In this document: positions 59,812 to 64,000 of the stretch, piece after piece | How positions within the stretch are numbered: the stretch's first letter is position 1 | Layout of the letters: each line of letters opens with the position of its first letter | Source: Candidatus Paceibacterota bacterium | Lineage (GTDB): Bacteria; Verrucomicrobiota; Verrucomicrobiia; Limisphaerales; UBA8199 | Reading direction: 5' to 3' | Assembly: GCA_035452965.1 (NCBI GenBank) | Contig: DAOTCE010000014.1 | Span: 61,012 to 125,011, forward strand | DNA length: 64,000 bases | Translations under genes and position numbers: made by a program | Notes under the pieces: generated by a model | What the model saw: only the letters and a program-made list of their open reading frames with translations | Databases searched by the model: none | Told to the model about the DNA's origin: nothing

Positions 59812-62800
59812 TTAAGGCAGCAGCCGGACGCGGTAGAAGCGCTGCGCATTGGTCATGGGATCGGTTACGGACGCATCCGGTCCGGTAGCCAGGACATCAG
59901 GCGGCAGGTTGGACCATTCAGCGACACTCAAGTCGTCTTTGAATTCCAACCGATAAGTCTGCCCCGAGATGCAGTTCCAGCCGATGGCAAGGTCCTGGTT
60001 GCACACCACCAAAGAGATGCTGATGGGTGCCGGGAGTACAATCGCCGTGAAGGTCGTCGTGTCACTCAAGCTCGGGTTGCCGCTGTCGTTGACGCGGACG
60101 GTGATCTGGTTGGTAGTGCCGGCGTCCGCGGCGGTGGTAACCCAGGAGAAAGCTCCGTTTGTACTGACGATCTCGGCGGCAGCGGGCGCCCCGGGACCGA
60201 GGCTGAAGGTCAGGGCCTGATCGGTGTCAATGTCGTTGGCCTGCGCGGTGAAGGAGACAGTCTGGCCGGCTGTGACGGTCTGATCAGTAATCGGCAATAG
60301 CACGGGCCCCGTGTTAACCGTGAGAGCGGCTCCGCCGCTGGCCACCGTCCCAGCCGAATTGCTAACAACCACGGAGTAATTGCCAGCGTCGCCCGACTGC
60401 ACATTGATGCGGGTGCAACTGGTGCCGGTGGCACCAGCGATGTCTTCGCCGTTCAAGGTCCACTGATAGAACAACGGCGGCGTGCCGACAGCGTCAGCAG
60501 TGAAGGTGACGTCGGTTCCCGCGGCAACGGCTTGCCCGACGGGTGAGGTGGTGATGGTAGGCAGCAGGACCGGCACGAGCAAGGCATCGGCGCTGGTGGC
60601 ACTGCCGGCGGGGTTGCTCACGACAACTGAATAGCTGCCCGCGTCCTGCGGAGTCACGCTTTGCACTGAGAGAGTGGAATTCATAGCTCCCTGGATGTTG
60701 CCGCCGTCGATGAGATTGGTGCCGTCTCGCCTCCACTGGAATGACAACGGACCTTGTCCGCCAGCCACGACGGTGAAGGACGCCGTGCTCAGCGGCAGGT
60801 TGGTGCTGTTGGCGGGTTGCACGGTGATCGTTGGCGAAACCGATAACAAAGCAACGCTGCTGATGACCGGCCCGGCCCCGTTGCTGACCGTGACGTCATA
60901 ACTGCCAGCATCGCTGCCCTGCACATTGTCGAGTGTGAGCACTGAAGTCGTCGCGCCGGCGATGTTGTTGCCATTTTTGTGCCACTGGTAGCCGGTCACG
61001 GTGTTGGCCGTCGCAACGGAGAAGGTTGCGGCGCCTCCCGCGGCAACCGTCTGGCTTGCCGGCTGCGTCGTGATAGCCGGCAGGTCGAAATACTCGACCT
61101 TCACATTGTCAATCCAGGACTCGCCAGCAGTCGAACCGCCCGCCACCGAGCCGATGGCCGCCGTATCCAAGCTGCTGGGCGTCGCGCCCGTCATCGTCCG
61201 GGAGAGGATGTCATCCACGTAGAAGTCAACGGTTGTCCCGTCGGCGCGGCGCTCGATGACGAACTTGTGCCAACCGGTTGAGCGGCTCGGCGCGCCGGCC
61301 CCGTTCAAGTTGAACCATAAGAATTTAGCAGGGTAAGCGTCGAGGCAGATCCGGCCTTGATACTTGGAACCGTCGTAAGTCTCGCCCGGCAAGTCAACCC
61401 CATTGTACTTGCCGGCGCAGAATAGCTGGATCAACCCGCCATTGAAGGCACTTCCTCCGCTATAGCCGCGCACGTCCACAAAAGACCGGGTTTGGGTGCC
61501 GTCATAAACATAAGCAGTAATCCGCAAGCGGCCATTTACTCTGACTCCCAGACTGCGGTACATGCGGTCGGTGGAAATCGCCACATGGGCGCTATGGCCT
61601 GCGCTCATGTATTGCGCAGTCGAGATGGTTAAGGCAGTACCCGGGCTGGGAAATGTTACCCAGTTGAAGAGCGGGTCCGCGGATTCGAAATCTTCGTAGA
61701 AGGCAATCACCGCGTTCACGGACAACGCGGCGCTTACGCTGGTGATCGTACCACGGGAGTCGGTGACGGCGACTGAGTAGTTGCCCACCTCGGTCTGTTG
61801 CGCGCTGCTGACGGTCAGTGTGGTCGAGGTAGCCCCGGAGATCTTCCCTCCGTTACTCAGATTCACGCCATCCTTGCGCCACTGGTAAGTGAGCGTGCCG
61901 GTGCCGGTGGCCGCGATGGTGAATTGCACCGTCGTGCCCGGGTTGACCGTCTGGCTGGCCGGCTGGGTCGTAATGTTTGGGCCGGCACTGATCACGCTGA
62001 TGGTCGTGCTGAAGGTTTGCCCGAACCATTCCACGCCGTCCTGCACCATTCTCCAGGCAAAGGTATAGGTTCCGGGGGTTGTAGGCGCGGTCGCGTTGAG
62101 GGTGAACGTTGCGTTCGCCCCCGGATTGATTGGTGAGGAAGGCAAGGCGACCCGGCTAAAGCCCCAGATCGTGTTATCCTGCGGACTTTGCGAGCCCAGG
62201 TTGTGGGGTGTGCCACCTCCACTGGCCCACGGCTTGCTCCCGTTGTTGTTCATGGTGATCGTGGCGGTAAAGGCCTGCCCGGCGACCACCGTCGGCGGCA
62301 CACTGCTGCCGGCGACGGCGGCGTTGTTAACCTCGCCGATAATCAGCGCCATGTAGTGCGTCCAATTCCAGTACGGGCCCGGATCGGTGTGGGAATTGCA
62401 GTGAGCGTCAATGCCTAGATTTGCTTCCGCCCAGGCCGCCCAGGCGGCATTGGACTTCTCCCCGTGGCCCACAATGTGGTTCCGGTCCTTGGCAATCCCG
62501 AACTTGTCGCAGAAATGGCGGTACAGCAGCGCGGAGGCTTGATACATCTGCTCGGTATACCAAGCCGGGTTGCTCACAAACCCCTCGTGCTCGACTCCTA
62601 GCGAATAGCGGTTCCAACATGTGGCGTGCCAGGCATAGTAGGCCTCGGAAACCAGTTGGGAAATTTCTCCCGGTGCGGCATCGCCTGCGTAATCCGTCAA
62701 GCCGTTCACGGTGTAGTGGCAACTCACCGAAATATCGCAGCGGCGGATGTACGACGTGCCCGTCAGGTAGTATCCCTCCATGTCATGCACGACGCAGAAC

Positions 62801-62943
62801 TTATGGCCATAGCCGGTGGTGTACCACTTGGTGCAACCGGTGATCATACGATCCACCGCCGGACCGTAATCCGCACTGGCCCAAGCCGCGGACGCGCCCA
62901 TGAGGGAGAGAGAGCTAATGTTTAGCAGTTTCTTGGAGTTCAT
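59812..62943 (-). CDS. Secreted N-acetylmuramoyl-L-alanine amidase with NBR1-like, LamG-like and Ig-like domains
   Basis: A 1043-residue exported protein (signal about 1-23, MNSKKLLNISSLSLMGASAAWA). The amidase_2 catalytic domain occupies about 25-200: FCVVHDMEG with Zn ligand H53, WHATCWNRYSLGVEHEG with E118, and NSHTDPGPYW with H185 and D187. Then an NBR1-type Ig-like domain (TATITMNNNGSKPWASGG), an Ig-like domain, a LamG-like sandwich with EDFESADPLFNWVTF, three more Ig-like domains, a cadherin-like domain (FTAQANDIDTDQALTFSLGPGAP) and a C-terminal module ending RFYRVRLLP. It should cut peptidoglycan outside the inner membrane, perhaps of other cells, while bound to a glycan. The same FYR ending occurs in three other proteins in the window. 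Confidence 0.88.
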   Translation of the reverse strand: MNSKKLLNISSLSLMGASAAWASADYGPAVDRMITGCTKWYTTGYGHKFCVVHDMEGYYLTGTSYIRRCDISVSCHYTVNGLTDYAGDAAPGEISQLVSEAYYAWHATCWNRYSLGVEHEGFVSNPAWYTEQMYQASALLYRHFCDKFGIAKDRNHIVGHGEKSNAAWAAWAEANLGIDAHCNSHTDPGPYWNWTHYMALIIGEVNNAAVAGSSVPPTVVAGQAFTATITMNNNGSKPWASGGGTPHNLGSQSPQDNTIWGFSRVALPSSPINPGANATFTLNATAPTTPGTYTFAWRMVQDGVEWFGQTFSTTISVISAGPNITTQPASQTVNPGTTVQFTIAATGTGTLTYQWRKDGVNLSNGGKISGATSTTLTVSSAQQTEVGNYSVAVTDSRGTITSVSAALSVNAVIAFYEDFESADPLFNWVTFPSPGTALTISTAQYMSAGHSAHVAISTDRMYRSLGVRVNGRLRITAYVYDGTQTRSFVDVRGYSGGSAFNGGLIQLFCAGKYNGVDLPGETYDGSKYQGRICLDAYPAKFLWFNLNGAGAPSRSTGWHKFVIERRADGTTVDFYVDDILSRTMTGATPSSLDTAAIGSVAGGSTAGESWIDNVKVEYFDLPAITTQPASQTVAAGGAATFSVATANTVTGYQWHKNGNNIAGATTSVLTLDNVQGSDAGSYDVTVSNGAGPVISSVALLSVSPTITVQPANSTNLPLSTASFTVVAGGQGPLSFQWRRDGTNLIDGGNIQGAMNSTLSVQSVTPQDAGSYSVVVSNPAGSATSADALLVPVLLPTITTSPVGQAVAAGTDVTFTADAVGTPPLFYQWTLNGEDIAGATGTSCTRINVQSGDAGNYSVVVSNSAGTVASGGAALTVNTGPVLLPITDQTVTAGQTVSFTAQANDIDTDQALTFSLGPGAPAAAEIVSTNGAFSWVTTAADAGTTNQITVRVNDSGNPSLSDTTTFTAIVLPAPISISLVVCNQDLAIGWNCISGQTYRLEFKDDLSVAEWSNLPPDVLATGPDASVTDPMTNAQRFYRVRLLP

Positions 62944-63113
62944 AAGCTATGAAGATTTGCCGGCGCTGTCTCATTGGCGCTAAGCGGTCATTACTGCGAC
63001 ACAGCATACACAGCCCTGCCTTGCATGACCAGCAATATCTTGCGGCCCGTCGAGCTTCTTGCGTGGAAACCCCTTGACCCTTTGTCCCTCCTTCCCTCTA
63101 ATCCGCATTGTCT

Positions 63114-63758
63114 ATGCAACCTCTCACGCGCATTCCACAGCTTCTCTGCCTGCTTCTTGCCACTTTGACCCTCACCACCGGCTGTGCTCAGAACATTAAC
63201 CTTCCCACCCCTCAGAAAACTGGTGGCATGCCCCTCATGGACGCCTTGGCCAGGCGCTCCTCAGCCAGGGAATTCGGCCCGAAGGACCTTTCACCTCAGC
63301 AGCTCTCCACCTTGCTTTGGGCCTGCTTCGGCACCAACCGCGTCGACGGTAAACGCACCGCTCCGTCGGCCAAGAACAACCAGGAAACTGACATCTACGT
63401 GATTCTCAAGCAGGGGGGCTACGTTTATGATGCCATAGCCAACAAGCTCAACCTCGTGGTGGAAGAGGATCTCCGAAGGCTGGCCGGCACCCAGGATTAC
63501 ACCACCAACGCGCCCGTGACCCTCGTCTTTGTCGCCGACTTGGCGAAGAAGGGTAAAGCTACCCCGGAGGAGAAGCGCAACTACGCCTACGTGGACGTCG
63601 GCTATATCTCCCAGAATGCGTACCTCTACTGTGCCTCCGGGGGGCTTGCCACCGTCGCCCGCGCTTCCGTAGATCGCAAGGGACTCGCAGCGAAACTCAG
63701 GCTACGCCCGGACCAGTTGATAGTGCTGGCCCAGTCGGTAGGCTACCCAAATCCGTGA
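63114..63758 (+). CDS. Lipoprotein of the nitroreductase (SagB-like) fold
   Basis: A 214-residue protein with a lipobox: LTTGC, cysteine at residue 24. The mature part has the FMN-dependent nitroreductase pattern seen in SagB-type proteins: MDALARRSSAREF, LSPQQLSTLLWACFGTNR, SAKNNQETDIYVIL, YAYVDVGYISQNAYLYCASGGLATVARASVDRK, and a C-terminal LIVLAQSVGYPNP. A TTG at 63108 is possible; ATG 63114 is preferred. Flavin-binding by an outer-membrane or periplasmic lipoprotein is odd, since cytoplasmic FMN enzymes are the rule. The reduction partner is not known. Confidence 0.87.
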   Translation: MQPLTRIPQLLCLLLATLTLTTGCAQNINLPTPQKTGGMPLMDALARRSSAREFGPKDLSPQQLSTLLWACFGTNRVDGKRTAPSAKNNQETDIYVILKQGGYVYDAIANKLNLVVEEDLRRLAGTQDYTTNAPVTLVFVADLAKKGKATPEEKRNYAYVDVGYISQNAYLYCASGGLATVARASVDRKGLAAKLRLRPDQLIVLAQSVGYPNP

Positions 63759-64000
63759 TCCAGCCGCCTCCCTTCTCGGCGGATAGCCAGTGTATCACGT
63801 TAAATCGCCTCCAAACGGCCATTCAAGCCACTCCAGAGCAAAACCGCCTCGGACCTGGGGGTGTCACGGGGATATTGCAGAGAGGTGCCGGTGTGGTTCC
63901 CATGGGGAGCGCTCCCCATGGGAACCACACCGGCCCCCCTCCGGGCTGATACGGTTTCCATAGTTGTTCACAACGACGCGGGGTGCGGCTCTCGGAAAGC
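63759..64000. other. Intergenic region with palindrome copy 3, running off the window
   Basis: No gene is credible in this 242-base end. The palindrome at 63887-63934 is the main feature. Confidence 0.55.
63887..63934. repeat. Perfect 48-base palindrome, copy 3 of the intergenic family
   Basis: Two 24-base arms are exact complements with no spacer, centred on agcgct at 63908-63913. The internal gtgtggttcccatgggg is identical to copy 2 over 17 bases. Confidence 0.95.

Overview
The window is high-GC bacterial DNA, densely coding, with about 40 protein genes, one structural RNA (RNase P RNA) and an unusual set of dispersed palindromes. The most likely source is a member of Verrucomicrobiota, probably the Pedosphaera/Limisphaera side. 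The reasons are several secreted multidomain proteins built from Ig-like domains, delta-60 repeats, golvesin-type modules and thrombospondin-3-like calcium loops, the short C-terminal module ending in Phe-Tyr-Arg, and a pseudopilin-like N-terminal methylation peptide. The assignment is an inference from content; no 16S gene is present.

Layout. 1-4.1 kb: the end of a CheB methylesterase overlapping a large hybrid histidine kinase, then an LD-carboxypeptidase. 4.1-8.4 kb: an MFS transporter, a gene remnant and a secreted GH13 alpha-glucan enzyme. 8.4-14.9 kb: ClpB, a 49-residue pilin-like peptide, a CvpA-like membrane protein, and an overlapping operon of polyprenyl synthase, ECF sigma factor and probable anti-sigma factor. 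15-24 kb: a Ski2-like helicase, a STAS protein, HolA, a bifunctional-nuclease-domain protein and MetH. 24.6-33.1 kb: one gene for a 2806-residue secreted protein with two sets of seven delta-60 repeats. 33.6-43.6 kb: central metabolism, namely pyruvate phosphate dikinase, RpiB, both subunits of a class I fumarase with a membrane protein between them, and a Pta-HisC-ArgA operon, followed by a zinc-ribbon coiled-coil protein. 43.7-50.9 kb: rnpB, three exported proteins of unclear role, a TPR lipoprotein and CvpA. 51-59.7 kb: rpsO-pnp, a response regulator, a UvrD-like helicase, an unknown coiled-coil protein and thymidine kinase. 59.8-64 kb: a secreted Ig-rich amidase and a lipoprotein of the nitroreductase fold.

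The housekeeping genes are ordinary. What stands out is (i) four exported proteins sharing a C-terminal end of the form F-Y-R-x(3-4)-P-stop, a candidate sorting or anchoring module; (ii) three near-identical long perfect palindromes in intergenic DNA; (iii) three conserved enzymes carrying short in-frame insertions that look like translated intergenic repeats; (iv) the twin seven-repeat architecture of the giant protein. Start codons were re-chosen where a conserved N-terminus or a ribosome binding site argued against the longest frame.
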